Shown in pieces: positions 9,254 through 18,433 of a stretch of DNA of 64,000 bases (position 1 is the first letter of the stretch; each line of letters starts with the position of its first letter). The notes beneath the pieces were generated by a model. The model was not told where the DNA came from. It ran no database searches and was given only the letters and a program-made list of their open reading frames with translations. This DNA is from Candidatus Moanabacter tarae. Lineage in GTDB: Bacteria > Verrucomicrobiota > Verrucomicrobiia > Opitutales > UBA2987. The position numbers and the translations under genes are program-made. The stretch is from assembly GCA_003226295.1 (NCBI GenBank), contig CP029803.1:1234211-1298210 (forward strand), written 5' to 3'.

Positions 9254-11143
9254 ATGAAATCACTCCTTGCTTTCCTTGCTCTCCTTTCTCTCCAAAATCC
9301 TTCTCACGCATTAGGGGAAGAGAAAAAATTTGAATTCAATGAGGAGATTCAAATTCGGCAAGAGCTTATGCTGGTGGCATTGGGTAAAAGTAGGGCGGAC
9401 CTTATCCTGAGCGGGTTGACGCTTCTTAACGTTCACACTCTGACCTGGAACAAAAACTGGGACATTGTTATAAAAGGGAATCGGATTGCTTGGATAGGTC
9501 CTCGCGGAAAATGGAATGGGACCTCCAATCAAACTGTTGAAGCGGTTGGTTATTATGCTGTTCCCGGATTTGGAGAATCTCACAAACATATCGAAAGTTC
9601 CCACCTTACACCCGAATTCGAAGCTGCCCTTGTAATCCCATTTGGCAATACTTGGACGATCGAAGGGTCTCACGAATTTTCCAATGTTTCCGGCGTGCAC
9701 AATGTCGAATTCTGGCTGACCCCAAGGGAACACAATAGTCCTCTAAAAATATTTCTGGAAATGGGATCCGCAACTCCCCCAACTCCTTACGAGTCGGGTG
9801 GCGGCTATTACGGGTATGAGGAAATTCGGCAAGCCATGTCCCGAGATCAGCAAGTTGTCGGTCTCGGAGAAGTAATGGACTGGCCTCGGCTATGGAATCG
9901 GAAACTTCCAGGCTATGAACGGCTCTGGCAGGTTATCCAAGCAGCAATGGACTCACGAGGTGTCGTCGAAGGTCACGGAGCTGGTCTGACGGAACTCAGC
10001 GAGATCAATGCATTTGCCGCCTCCGGACTTGAAAGCGATCATGAAGTCCGATTGGCGGAAGAAGCATGGGACAAAGTTAATCGCGGAGTTTTTCTGCAGA
10101 TTCGCTACGATGTGATCCAGTCAATAGTAAAACACTTTCTCGATAAAGGAATCCAAGATTGGTCCCATCTATCCATTACGACTGATGATCGTGACGTTTC
10201 CACATCACTCAAACTAGGAACATCAAACTATAATTTGAAACTTGCTCTAGATGCTGGAGTCCCGATGGAAGCGGCATACGCTATGGTTTCTCTTTACCCG
10301 GCAAAACACGCAGGAATCGACCATCTTGTTGGTTCGATAACACCCGGACGTTACGCCGACATTGTTCTGCTTCGAAACCCTCAGAAAGTCGAGATTGCTA
10401 AGGTTTATGCCGATGGCAAACTGGCTGCAGAAAATGGCCAATACCTGCTTCAATTACCCAAAATTGAATGGCCTTCCTGGGCTCGAAACACAATCAACTT
10501 TGGCCGCAAATATACTGCTGAGGATTTTATCATTGAAGCACCTTCTGGAAAGAAGGAAGTCAAAGCTGCAGTTTTAAAACCCTTTCATTTTAAACAGGAT
10601 TTCTTGATAGAAACGCTCAAAGTTAAAAATGGGATGGTTTTTTCAGACGCCGCAAATGGTATAACTAAACTCGCCCTCATCGATCGCTACTCCGGAGAAG
10701 GAGGCATCTCAAAGATGTTTTGGAAAGAAGTCGGACCAGTTACGCCTGCTTCCGCCCTCGCCTGCTCCGTCGCCCACGACCTTCACAACGTATGGGTAAT
10801 TGGAAACGATGATACTGCAATGGCGCTAGCCGCAAATACCCTGGCTGATCTACAAGGAGGTTGGGTCTTGGTTAAGAACGGAAACATTGTTGCTTCCGTC
10901 CAATTCGAAATTGGCGGTCTTATGAGTGCCCGTCTTCCTCACGAAGTCGCTAAAGATCTCGACACTCTATATGCAGAAGCTGACAAAATGGAGTGGATCG
11001 GTCACCCTGGCCTCCCACGCCGAATGATTTTTGCCTTTCTTACTTGCACTCCATGGAAGTGGGTCCTGGTAGCTCCTTCCTCTCATGCCCCACAGGGACT
11101 AGTGAACGTAACCAACGGCAAAACCCACCCCGTAGTTTGGTAG
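9254..11143 (+). CDS. Adenine deaminase, exported form
   Basis: A 629-residue protein of the amidohydrolase superfamily that matches adenine deaminase (adenine to hypoxanthine plus ammonia) along its length. Motifs: VPGFGESHKHIESSHLTP (metal site), EGSHEFSNVSG (canonical PHEIANVLG), VGLGEVMDWP, GHGAGLTE, ASGLESDHE, ITTDDRD (metal Asp), then the C-terminal Ade domain with IDRYSGEGGISKMFWKEVGP. Cytosolic Ade starts without a leader, but this protein begins MKSLLAFLALLSLQNPSHALG, a good signal peptide, so it should act outside the cytoplasm. The ESHKH in place of DAHxH keeps both histidines but changes the preceding Asp to Glu-Ser. It lies 166 bases after the NUP gene and may be co-transcribed. 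Substrate assignment rests on family resemblance. Confidence 0.88.
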   Translation: MKSLLAFLALLSLQNPSHALGEEKKFEFNEEIQIRQELMLVALGKSRADLILSGLTLLNVHTLTWNKNWDIVIKGNRIAWIGPRGKWNGTSNQTVEAVGYYAVPGFGESHKHIESSHLTPEFEAALVIPFGNTWTIEGSHEFSNVSGVHNVEFWLTPREHNSPLKIFLEMGSATPPTPYESGGGYYGYEEIRQAMSRDQQVVGLGEVMDWPRLWNRKLPGYERLWQVIQAAMDSRGVVEGHGAGLTELSEINAFAASGLESDHEVRLAEEAWDKVNRGVFLQIRYDVIQSIVKHFLDKGIQDWSHLSITTDDRDVSTSLKLGTSNYNLKLALDAGVPMEAAYAMVSLYPAKHAGIDHLVGSITPGRYADIVLLRNPQKVEIAKVYADGKLAAENGQYLLQLPKIEWPSWARNTINFGRKYTAEDFIIEAPSGKKEVKAAVLKPFHFKQDFLIETLKVKNGMVFSDAANGITKLALIDRYSGEGGISKMFWKEVGPVTPASALACSVAHDLHNVWVIGNDDTAMALAANTLADLQGGWVLVKNGNIVASVQFEIGGLMSARLPHEVAKDLDTLYAEADKMEWIGHPGLPRRMIFAFLTCTPWKWVLVAPSSHAPQGLVNVTNGKTHPVVW

Positions 11144-11220
11144 CCAAGAAATCAACTCTAACTTCGGAAAAAACAGGCAGGAACTCCTTGGAAACCGAAA
11201 AGTCTTATCTCGCCGGAGGC

Positions 11221-13164
11221 TTAAGAGAATTTGGAATTAAAAATTTCAACAGGATCAAAATTATCATCGATCGGAAATGCAAGGACCTGACTGTAAAAAA
11301 AAAGTTCCGCTTCGTGCGCTCGTATTATACTCTCAGCGCTTCTGAATCCGTGCTGTTCTCGCGCGAATGGAACATAGGCGACAGGCACACCCTTGTCTTT
11401 TAGTGCCTTAACCATCGACTCAGTCTGGCTTGCCGGCACAACCTCGTCCTCTAAACCCTGGAAAAAGATGATAGGAGCCGAGACCGTTTGAAGACTATTG
11501 ATAGGTGAACGATCGAAGTAATTATCTTGAGATTCGGAGAGGGGCCCAATCAATCTGTCAAGATAGCGTGCCTCAAACTTATGTGTATCCTTAGCTAAAT
11601 TTAAAAGATCGCTTACTCCATAATAGCTAGCACCTGCCTTGAATAAGTCATGAAAAGCAATGGCAGACAAAGTCGTGAATCCACCAGCACTCCCACCTCG
11701 AATTATGAGTTTATCTTCATCAACTAATCCATTATCAACCAGAAATTGAGCGCCCATAACACAATCTATAACATCTGCGATTCCCCAATTTTTATTGAGA
11801 AGATTCCTGAATTCTCTACCAAACCCACTGCTTCCTCGGTAGTTGATATCAAAGACTGCAAATCCACGACTTGTCCAAAACTGGATCTTCATAGAAAAAA
11901 CCGAATCGGTCGCCGCAGTAGGACCGCCGTGGATCTTGACAAGTAAAGGCGGTCGGGTTCCTGGAGGACCTGCAAATCGATCGTTAGTTGGAGGGTAAAA
12001 ATTTCCGTTAACAACATGACCATCTCCGGTAGGAAATTCCAAGGATTCCGGCAAAGAGGTATACCCTTTCACTGCACTACTGGGCATAGAGCGCCTTAAG
12101 ACCAAAAATCTCTTGGATAAGAGATCCAATTCTATCAGTGAAAGGGGAATCTCTGGGGATCCTGCCAAACAATAAACCCTGTCGCCAAGCACTTGAATGG
12201 AATCGAAGTACGTGAAAGGGAGGTCAAACTCTTTAAGACGCCGATCTTTCTTTCCTATCTTCCCAAGAAACCAAGTCCCCCCAACGGTGTAAGAACAAAC
12301 AATAGAACCGGAATCGAGAAGACCGTAGTTCATTAGACCAAGCAACCACTGAGGTCTTCCAAACTCAGCGTCACGGTTGTAAACTCTCTCGATTACACCA
12401 TCCGCCCACTGGTACAGATTCCACCAATTGGACCGATCGGAGACAAAATACAGAACACCATCCTCCGACCAACAAGGTTGCTGAACTGACTCCCTATTTC
12501 CTCCTGCAACCTTGATCCTACCTTTGGGATAACCAGCATCGTCCAATTCGGCAACCCAAAGTTCGGACTCATCCCAAGGCATGTTTGGATGGGACCAACT
12601 TAACCAGGCTAAATAAACCCCATCAGGACTAAGTCGGGGAGCAGAATAAAAATCGCTCCCGGATATCAAAACCACATCTTCGGTACTTACTGAATGTCCG
12701 ATCCCAACAATCTCATTGTCCACCTGGCCACTATTCCTATAATGGTGTTCTCGTACCCCGATCAGTCGATTCCTCCTCACATCGGATACGTAGTCGGCAT
12801 AACGAGATCCGTCTCCCTTTGTAATAGGTTTAGAGTCACAATGGACCTGTCCAACGTAAATTCGTTGGTCGGCGAAATTTGAAAAATACACAGCCCCTTG
12901 GTCCACCAAAAACGCACCACCCCCGTATTCATGAACCCTACTTCTGGCACTGTAAGGCTTCTGCAAGATTTCTTTTATCTCGCCATCAGGAGATCGTCTT
13001 AAAATTACGCATCGCCCACTCTCCTCGGGCCGACTTTCGATCCAATAAAGACATTCTCCATCTGTCCTTAAATCTCCAAATTCTATACTATCCTCAACTA
13101 AGTGATGAGAGGAAATAGGAGAGTTCCAAGAACCATAAGGAGCAATCATTGGTTTAGTTTTCAT
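11221..13164 (-). CDS. S9-family prolyl oligopeptidase / acylaminoacyl-peptidase
   Basis: A 647-residue serine peptidase of the S9 family. The N-terminal two thirds form a beta-propeller-like region with repeats such as SPDGVYLAWLSW and WSEDGVLYFVSDRSNWWNLY. The C-terminal alpha/beta hydrolase domain carries IHGGPTAA, the oxyanion strand DINYRGSSGFG, the nucleophile in IRGGSAGGF, the Asp region GLEDEVVP, and the His in REQHGF. No signal peptide is apparent, so it is probably cytosolic and trims short peptides. It runs convergent with the adenine deaminase gene. Family certain, peptide preference unknown. Confidence 0.92.
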   Translation of the reverse strand: MKTKPMIAPYGSWNSPISSHHLVEDSIEFGDLRTDGECLYWIESRPEESGRCVILRRSPDGEIKEILQKPYSARSRVHEYGGGAFLVDQGAVYFSNFADQRIYVGQVHCDSKPITKGDGSRYADYVSDVRRNRLIGVREHHYRNSGQVDNEIVGIGHSVSTEDVVLISGSDFYSAPRLSPDGVYLAWLSWSHPNMPWDESELWVAELDDAGYPKGRIKVAGGNRESVQQPCWSEDGVLYFVSDRSNWWNLYQWADGVIERVYNRDAEFGRPQWLLGLMNYGLLDSGSIVCSYTVGGTWFLGKIGKKDRRLKEFDLPFTYFDSIQVLGDRVYCLAGSPEIPLSLIELDLLSKRFLVLRRSMPSSAVKGYTSLPESLEFPTGDGHVVNGNFYPPTNDRFAGPPGTRPPLLVKIHGGPTAATDSVFSMKIQFWTSRGFAVFDINYRGSSGFGREFRNLLNKNWGIADVIDCVMGAQFLVDNGLVDEDKLIIRGGSAGGFTTLSAIAFHDLFKAGASYYGVSDLLNLAKDTHKFEARYLDRLIGPLSESQDNYFDRSPINSLQTVSAPIIFFQGLEDEVVPASQTESMVKALKDKGVPVAYVPFAREQHGFRSAESIIRAHEAELFFYSQVLAFPIDDNFDPVEIFNSKFS

Positions 13165-13234
13165 CTATAAAAACAAAAGTCCAACGTCCACGCCAGACCC
13201 TACCGTTAGAGAAACAAGGGAGATAACAAAAAAG

Positions 13235-13951
13235 TCACATCCCGCGTTTCACGAAAGTAACTTCATCATCACTCTCCTTCAGTGTAATCTCCTTCTGCCT
13301 CTCAGTGCTCGCCCCAACGTAAGGAACTGCAGCCGCTGCCATCAATGGAAGATACTTTCGGAGGTCGTCGCTCTCGTCCTTGTTGTTAACATAGATGCTC
13401 CACACTTGAGCAGGTGCTTCGCTGTCATCGACGTTCTGATTGTCTCGAGCCGTCAGTCTCAGGTATTTCTCATAGGTAGTGACGGGAACCATCTTCTCTT
13501 CAAAATCCACCACTTGCTTGCGAGGCGGATCATAGACAGTAACACTCCTGTAGCCAATAATACTGCCTTTATTGTCAAATATCGGAATCGATACCAGCCT
13601 AGGCCCCCCAGAACTCACCGCATAAATAGGCGTTGTATAGGTCTTATAATCGATCTGAGGATCTCCTACGCCGAAGGATATATCCACAATCATATCTGCA
13701 CTCTCTGTGTCAGGTGCCTCGTAGAGGCCTTGCGCAGATAGGGTCGTCTTTACGTAATCCGAAACTTCTTTGTACTGAAGATCATTCTCATCGAACTCGG
13801 CATTCGAACTAACCATTTTGAACGACCTGTACCCCTCAACATCAGGGTTATTTATCGCATCAACCTTAAATGTATAAGGGGAAGCACATCCTCCATACAG
13901 GAGCGCGACAGCTGCGAACCCTAACAACCTTATAGATTTAGAACCCAACAT
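13235..13951 (-). CDS. DUF4136-like lipoprotein
   Basis: A 238-residue envelope protein. The N-terminus LLGFAAVALLYGGC, followed directly by Ala-Ser, reads as a lipoprotein signal with Cys at about residue 22, though Tyr at -3 is atypical. The mature part has the YxxFxVDAINNPDVEGYRSFKM-like start and a later ADMIVDISFGVGDPQ strand, as in DUF4136 lipoproteins. It ends in a moderately charged tail. Function is not known for this family. It lies 86 bases downstream of a second lipoprotein gene on the same strand and could be in one operon with it. Confident of lipoprotein nature, less of family. Confidence 0.7.
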   Translation of the reverse strand: MLGSKSIRLLGFAAVALLYGGCASPYTFKVDAINNPDVEGYRSFKMVSSNAEFDENDLQYKEVSDYVKTTLSAQGLYEAPDTESADMIVDISFGVGDPQIDYKTYTTPIYAVSSGGPRLVSIPIFDNKGSIIGYRSVTVYDPPRKQVVDFEEKMVPVTTYEKYLRLTARDNQNVDDSEAPAQVWSIYVNNKDESDDLRKYLPLMAAAAVPYVGASTERQKEITLKESDDEVTFVKRGM

Positions 13952-14037
13952 TTGATACCGGCTATCGTTCTTAGGTTAAAACAGACACTATTCTACTGGC
14001 ACGCCTACCAAGAAGTAGAGTCATAATTATCAACAGG

Positions 14038-14598
14038 TTAGTTTTCGCCTGCCGCTTCCTTCAGATGTTTCAATTGTTCTTCCAAACGTTTAATCTCCTC
14101 CTCATTTTCAAGCGCTTTTCGGTTCGCATCCTCTAGAGATTTCTGACGATTCCTCGCTGCCGCAATCTCATCCTTAAGTTTCTTCAATTCGATCTCAGTT
14201 TGCTCCTTACGAATCTCTGCTTCTTCAATTTCCTGATTAGTAATCCTCAGACCCTCAGCAATTACTAATTCCTCTTCTAGTCTAGCGCGCTCGCGAGCCT
14301 CAACCTCACGCATCTTAGCCAATTCTTGCTGGTGGGCACGCTCCTGAGCAATCTCATCCTGCTGCTTACGTTCCTTGGCGTCTTTCACAGCACCATAGAT
14401 ACCTCCTATGAGCATGCCTGTTCCCGCACCAATAGCAGCACCCTCGACCGTCTGCCCACTTTGACTGCCAATTATAGCACCTGCCACTGCTCCTCCAACT
14501 CCTCCCTTTTTCACTCCTTGAGTTGTGTTGGAGGTGGTCTGACATCCGATCTGAAGAAAAATTGAGAAAATCAGGATGTAGGCCACAATATTATTCAT
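14038..14598 (-). CDS. Glycine-zipper, coiled-coil lipoprotein
   Basis: About 186 residues from ATG 14598; a longer frame upstream lacks support because the signal peptide begins at this ATG. MNNIVAYILIFSIFLQIGC is a lipoprotein signal with lipidated Cys19. Next come two glycine-zipper repeats (GGVGGAVAGAIIGSQSG and EGAAIGAGTGMLIGGIYG), as in 17-kDa/SlyB-type outer-membrane lipoproteins. The rest is a long, highly charged helix rich in Glu, Lys, Ala and Arg that should form a coiled coil. The architecture suggests a membrane-associated structural protein. It is divergent from the TolQ-like operon, with a 332-base spacer, so it may share control with that locus. No exact family name can be given. 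Confidence 0.75.
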   Translation of the reverse strand: MNNIVAYILIFSIFLQIGCQTTSNTTQGVKKGGVGGAVAGAIIGSQSGQTVEGAAIGAGTGMLIGGIYGAVKDAKERKQQDEIAQERAHQQELAKMREVEARERARLEEELVIAEGLRITNQEIEEAEIRKEQTEIELKKLKDEIAAARNRQKSLEDANRKALENEEEIKRLEEQLKHLKEAAGEN

Positions 14599-14930
14599 AT
14601 CTGAAATTTCCCTCTTTATTGACTCTCTATACAAGCCCACGACAAGCCGAGCACTAGACCCAACCAAAGCAACCTATAAAGCCCCTTTATCCCATTAAAA
14701 AACGTTTCTAAAATTTTATACACCACTCTATAGAAGAGACGGGGAAACCCCTAGAAGAAGAATTTATAATTATGACCACTAGCAGCTGAAATGGCAAGCG
14801 AGAAACAGCTAGTTGTAAATGTAGTTACTAAAAAGACTTGTCCCTAGAAACTTTGAGGCCATGATAGAGTGCTAAGCCCGGCGGAGTCTTGGAAGGAGTA
14901 GACTTTTCGAATTAAGAAAGGTTTGTTTCT
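14599..14930. promoter_or_regulatory. Divergent intergenic region upstream of the TolQ-like operon
   Basis: This 332-base spacer separates a minus-strand lipoprotein gene from the plus-strand TolQ/vWA operon, so it should carry promoters for both. A small perfect hairpin, GGGG-AAA-CCCC, lies at 14741-14751. I cannot identify a confident -35/-10 pair, riboswitch or operator. An AAGAAAGG run at 14914-14921 could serve as ribosome site for the TTG start at 14931. Confidence 0.4.
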
Positions 14931-15836
14931 TTGTTAGAGGGGAAAACTATACAGAGCATGACGGGAAGAAATAGCCAGCACAGTTTTTTCTCAAACGAGA
15001 TGGTCATTAAATACGGTGGCTTGATTTTTGCCATAGTCTTCGTCGGCCTACTGTATTCATTAATCATTCGCCCACAGGCGGAAAAGGTTGAGAGAAACAA
15101 TCGGGTGCTACTAGCTCAAGATGCTGGCAAAGGTGAGTTTGTTCCGGCCCGAAGCATCTCTATAATAATAAAGAATCCGGAACAGCAGATCTGCTTCACC
15201 CTTCTAGTCTGGGCCGTGATTATGGTTAGTGGAAAAACAATAACAATCCACAGAATCAGAAAAAACATGGGAGAGGTTTTCATCGAAGTTGAAGATGGAG
15301 AACGGATCATTCCGGAAGAAGCTCTCAGCCATGCAAAACACCTCGATTCACGACTCCAAGATGACCCTGATCTAAAAGAACAGATCCTTCCTAAAATCTT
15401 CCTCACATCTCTGCGTCGTTTCCATTCGACACATTCAATTCAAGAAGTCTCTCAATCAGTTCGGGAGATCTCCGACTCTGAAGCTGAACGAATGGATTCA
15501 GATCTTTCTCTTCCCCGACTGATCATCGGATTCCTCCCGATGGTTGGATTCATTGGAACTGTACGCGGAATCGCTCAGGCCCTAACCAACGCAGAAAAGG
15601 CTATCCGGGGTGATATCCAAGGAGTTACAGAGAATCTTGGCCTCGCCTTTAATTCAACCTTCGTGGCCTTGATTTTAAGCATAGTTCTGATGGTCTACGT
15701 TCACTACTTACAAACCCGTCAGGAAAATCTCATCTTCGAAGTACAGGAATATTGTCGAGACAAACTTGTCGCGTTGATGAAAATCCCATTTAAAGAAGAA
15801 GGTGAGATCTCCATGACTCAGAACTCAAGTAACTAA
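14931..15836 (+). CDS. MotA/TolQ/ExbB-family proton channel protein
   Basis: An inner-membrane protein of about 300 residues. Hydrophobic segments lie at about 27-46, 84-100, 200-225 and 240-263. The last pair holds the family signature: LPRLIIGFLPMVGFIGTVRGI, then a short loop, and LGLAFNSTFVALILSIVLMV, with the Pro, Gly-Thr-Val and Thr positions typical of TolQ/ExbB. Such subunits form a pentameric proton channel that powers work in the envelope through partner proteins with one transmembrane Asp. Here the partners are probably the two vWA proteins encoded downstream, which have TolR-like N-termini. TTG 14931 is the listed start; ATG 14958 or 15000 are alternatives. It is the first gene of a four-gene operon, with 12 bases to the next gene. 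It is not flagellar MotA: no MotB lies nearby. Confidence 0.9.
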   Translation: MLEGKTIQSMTGRNSQHSFFSNEMVIKYGGLIFAIVFVGLLYSLIIRPQAEKVERNNRVLLAQDAGKGEFVPARSISIIIKNPEQQICFTLLVWAVIMVSGKTITIHRIRKNMGEVFIEVEDGERIIPEEALSHAKHLDSRLQDDPDLKEQILPKIFLTSLRRFHSTHSIQEVSQSVREISDSEAERMDSDLSLPRLIIGFLPMVGFIGTVRGIAQALTNAEKAIRGDIQGVTENLGLAFNSTFVALILSIVLMVYVHYLQTRQENLIFEVQEYCRDKLVALMKIPFKEEGEISMTQNSSN

Positions 15837-15848
15837 GTTAGAATTTCT

Positions 15849-17375
15849 GTGAGGATAATCGGATTAGAAATCTGTGACGAGGGCATTCTAGCGGCCGAAA
15901 ACAAAGACCGAGAAGTTCGGATTTTTCCTTTGGAAAGCGAAGGCCTCTCAAGCCCTGGACATGTCTTCTTTGACGGATCCGAATTTAAAACTGGGAGGGA
16001 AGCAGAATTCTTGCAAAGGATCTATCCCCGATATGTTTCCGACCGGTGTTGGGATCAATTGTCATTGCGTCCTTCTGAGCTTAACACTCCAGGAAATCCG
16101 CCACCCTATTCGGAACTCGCTTTTCGGCACATCCATTTCATCTGGAAGAAACTTCAAATGGGAGGACAGATTGACCGTTTAATAATCATTCTTCCAGGGA
16201 AGTATCTCAGTGGAAGATACGGGGATGAGGAAAAAATCGGTCTTATCCTTGGCATGGCACAAGATCTTGGGATGCCGCTAGTCGAACTGGTTGACCTAGG
16301 CGTTTTTTCTGCTGCCGCCGGAGCTTCTTCAGTAGGGGCTGGACCCTCGTTCGCGCTGCATGTCGATGTTCATCTTCACTCAACCTTTGTCACCGTTATC
16401 CGAACAGGCCAGGTCTTTTCTAGAGTCAGTCTACATCGCTCGAGGGTTGGCTATGCTCAAGTCTATTCCGAGCTCTTTCCTAAGCTTGCAAACCGATTTC
16501 TAAGCCAGACAGCTTACGACGTAACCCACAACGCAAAAACGGAACAGGTCTTTTTCGCCCACATGAAGAATGCTTTGGAAGAACTGACCGAACAAGAAGA
16601 GGTCTCAATAGAGATGAATGGGGTCAGGCGTATTCGAAAAATGGTCGTTACCCAGGAGGATATATACCACCATCTAAATGTTCTAAATGAATCTAACCTA
16701 AACTTTATAAAAAAAATCTATGATGAAGTTGCCACCTCGGAAAGAGAGAGTCCGAAACACATATTCATGACAGAACGGGCAATTCGTGTTAGTGGGTTAA
16801 AGGAAAAAATTGGCTCGTGGAAAGGTGATCAAATAGTTCTTCTACCCCGTGGGGCTGCTACCCTTACGGCGGTGCGTTACGGTTTAGAAAAAGAACTGGA
16901 AACGAGCTTGGAAGATACTCCCGTAACTAGTACCATCAACTTGAATGAAGTCGGTTTGTCCCCTACAGAACCATCTCCTATTCCAGACTGTAATTCGTCT
17001 GTATGGATAAATGATCAGCCCTCTGAAACTTCCACCGGTGATAGGAAATGTGAGGGTAATTATAAACCCTCACACATTGTTCTCAATGGTATTGGATATC
17101 GAATCCAGGGAGATGAGTTCATCATTGGAACTGATTTTCCAAAGAATGGGTTTGGTCTGATAATTCCGAATTCGATTCAGGGAATAGGACGGGAGCATTG
17201 CTCAATTTTAAGCGGAAATAACGAAAAGATACTCGTTCCCCAAAATGCCTATTCAACATTCCTTAACACTAAACCGTTACTGGAAAACGAAACTCTCAAG
17301 GCAGGCGATATTCTATCCTTAGGTAGCGGAGCAGAAAAAATTGAGCTCCACCTAATCTGCTGTCGCGAGGAATGA
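15849..17375 (+). CDS. Actin-fold (Hsp70-like) protein with C-terminal FHA domain
   Basis: A 508-residue cytosolic protein starting at GTG. The first about 350 residues look like a divergent actin/Hsp70 ATPase fold: IIGLEICDEGILAA resembles phosphate-1, LIIILPGKYLS plus VELVDLGVFSAAAG resembles the connector segment of DnaK, and ALHVDVHLHSTFVTVI resembles phosphate-2. Catalytic glycine-rich loops are weak, so ATP use is uncertain. A linker of about 50 residues follows. Residues about 405-505 read as an FHA phosphopeptide-binding domain: GDEFIIGTD, GIGREHCSIL, then NAYSTFLNTKPL and LKAGDILSLGSG. The stop overlaps the next start by ATGA, implying translational coupling with the vWA gene. Likely role: cytoplasmic regulator or assembly factor of the channel. 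This is inference; no known named family is recognised. Confidence 0.7.
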   Translation: MRIIGLEICDEGILAAENKDREVRIFPLESEGLSSPGHVFFDGSEFKTGREAEFLQRIYPRYVSDRCWDQLSLRPSELNTPGNPPPYSELAFRHIHFIWKKLQMGGQIDRLIIILPGKYLSGRYGDEEKIGLILGMAQDLGMPLVELVDLGVFSAAAGASSVGAGPSFALHVDVHLHSTFVTVIRTGQVFSRVSLHRSRVGYAQVYSELFPKLANRFLSQTAYDVTHNAKTEQVFFAHMKNALEELTEQEEVSIEMNGVRRIRKMVVTQEDIYHHLNVLNESNLNFIKKIYDEVATSERESPKHIFMTERAIRVSGLKEKIGSWKGDQIVLLPRGAATLTAVRYGLEKELETSLEDTPVTSTINLNEVGLSPTEPSPIPDCNSSVWINDQPSETSTGDRKCEGNYKPSHIVLNGIGYRIQGDEFIIGTDFPKNGFGLIIPNSIQGIGREHCSILSGNNEKILVPQNAYSTFLNTKPLLENETLKAGDILSLGSGAEKIELHLICCREE

Positions 17376-18433
17376 AAAAAAACCGCGGAGTTACGAGTTT
17401 TAGTATCTCATTTCTCGACTGTATCAGTTGTGGGTTCGGCGCAATTATTCTTCTTTTTGTCCTGACCAGCGGAAAAAAAGTCGAAGATAGTAATCAGCAG
17501 CTCTCAGACAAAGAAGTGGATCTAGGTGCCCTTCGTCGAAATATCCAGGATGAAGAACAGGACCTCCTGCGACTCTCTGTAGATATCGAAGAGATCCGTA
17601 AACGCGTCAAGATTCTCGAAACCGATGAAATTGAAATTGAAACGAAAATTGAGGATAAGACACTGGAGCTGAGGCTGCTCCTGGAGCAATTAGCAGAGAT
17701 GGAGGAATTACGCGATAACCTCCTCGCAAGACTTGAGAAATTACCGACTGTAGAAGAAGCAGTTCCAATCCCAGTACCAAACCCAGTTCGGCGACAATAC
17801 CTTACCGAGTTTAAACTCGATGGGGAACGTGTGATCTTTCTGATTGAATCCTCGGGCGGAATGCTCGATGCAAACGTTGAATTGGCGATCGAGCGTTCCA
17901 CCGGCACCAAAGAAGAGAAGCGTTCAGCACCCAAGTGGAAAAGGACCATGCGAGCTGTGGAATGGCTTTTTACGTCTCTCAAACCGCCTAGCCGATACCA
18001 AATTTACTTCTTTGGAAAAGAGACTGAATCCATTTATCCGACTCGCGCCTTTGATTGGATGGACATGAGCGACCGAAAACAAACCGCCGAAACTCTTAAA
18101 CGGCTCAGAGAGAAAACACCACAAGGTCCGGCTAACCTCGAGAAAGCGTTCTATGTAATTGGGAATCTGGATCCACTTCCGGATAACATTATTCTATTAG
18201 TGGATGGCTTACCGACCCAAGGGGAATCAGTCAAAGCAGGGCATGTCGTCGATACTCAGACACGTATTCGAATGTTCAACGCTGCTAAACGTGCAATGCC
18301 ACGCGGAGTCCCACTCAACATTATTCTCTTGCCCTGGTCCGGCGACCCAGAAGCTGCTTCAATGTACTGGCTCATGGCTACCGAGACTGATGGCTCCTTC
18401 ATCTGTCCTGCAAGGGATTGGCCAACGATATGA
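17372..18433 (+). CDS. TolR-like membrane-anchored vWA protein 1 (degenerate MIDAS)
   Basis: 353 residues. A short basic cytoplasmic tail is followed by one transmembrane helix, FLDCISCGFGAIILLFVL, with Asp16 at its start, as the proton-carrying Asp in TolR/ExbD. Next is a coiled coil (about 40-130) rich in Glu, Leu and Arg, a proline-rich hinge (VPIPVPNPV), and a vWA domain from about 150. Its metal-site motif reads IESSGGM (residues 158-164) instead of DxSxS, so metal binding is probably lost. The strand NIILLVDGLPTQG matches the later vWA motif. The domain should sit in the periplasm. The start overlaps the previous stop (ATGA) and the next gene starts inside its stop (ATGA). It is a paralogue of the next gene. 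Function is inferred from architecture. Confidence 0.8.
   Translation: MKKNRGVTSFSISFLDCISCGFGAIILLFVLTSGKKVEDSNQQLSDKEVDLGALRRNIQDEEQDLLRLSVDIEEIRKRVKILETDEIEIETKIEDKTLELRLLLEQLAEMEELRDNLLARLEKLPTVEEAVPIPVPNPVRRQYLTEFKLDGERVIFLIESSGGMLDANVELAIERSTGTKEEKRSAPKWKRTMRAVEWLFTSLKPPSRYQIYFFGKETESIYPTRAFDWMDMSDRKQTAETLKRLREKTPQGPANLEKAFYVIGNLDPLPDNIILLVDGLPTQGESVKAGHVVDTQTRIRMFNAAKRAMPRGVPLNIILLPWSGDPEAASMYWLMATETDGSFICPARDWPTI

Noticed and set aside
14931-15836. Flagellar stator MotA
   Set aside because: No MotB or flagellar genes nearby, and the sequence fits TolQ/ExbB better.
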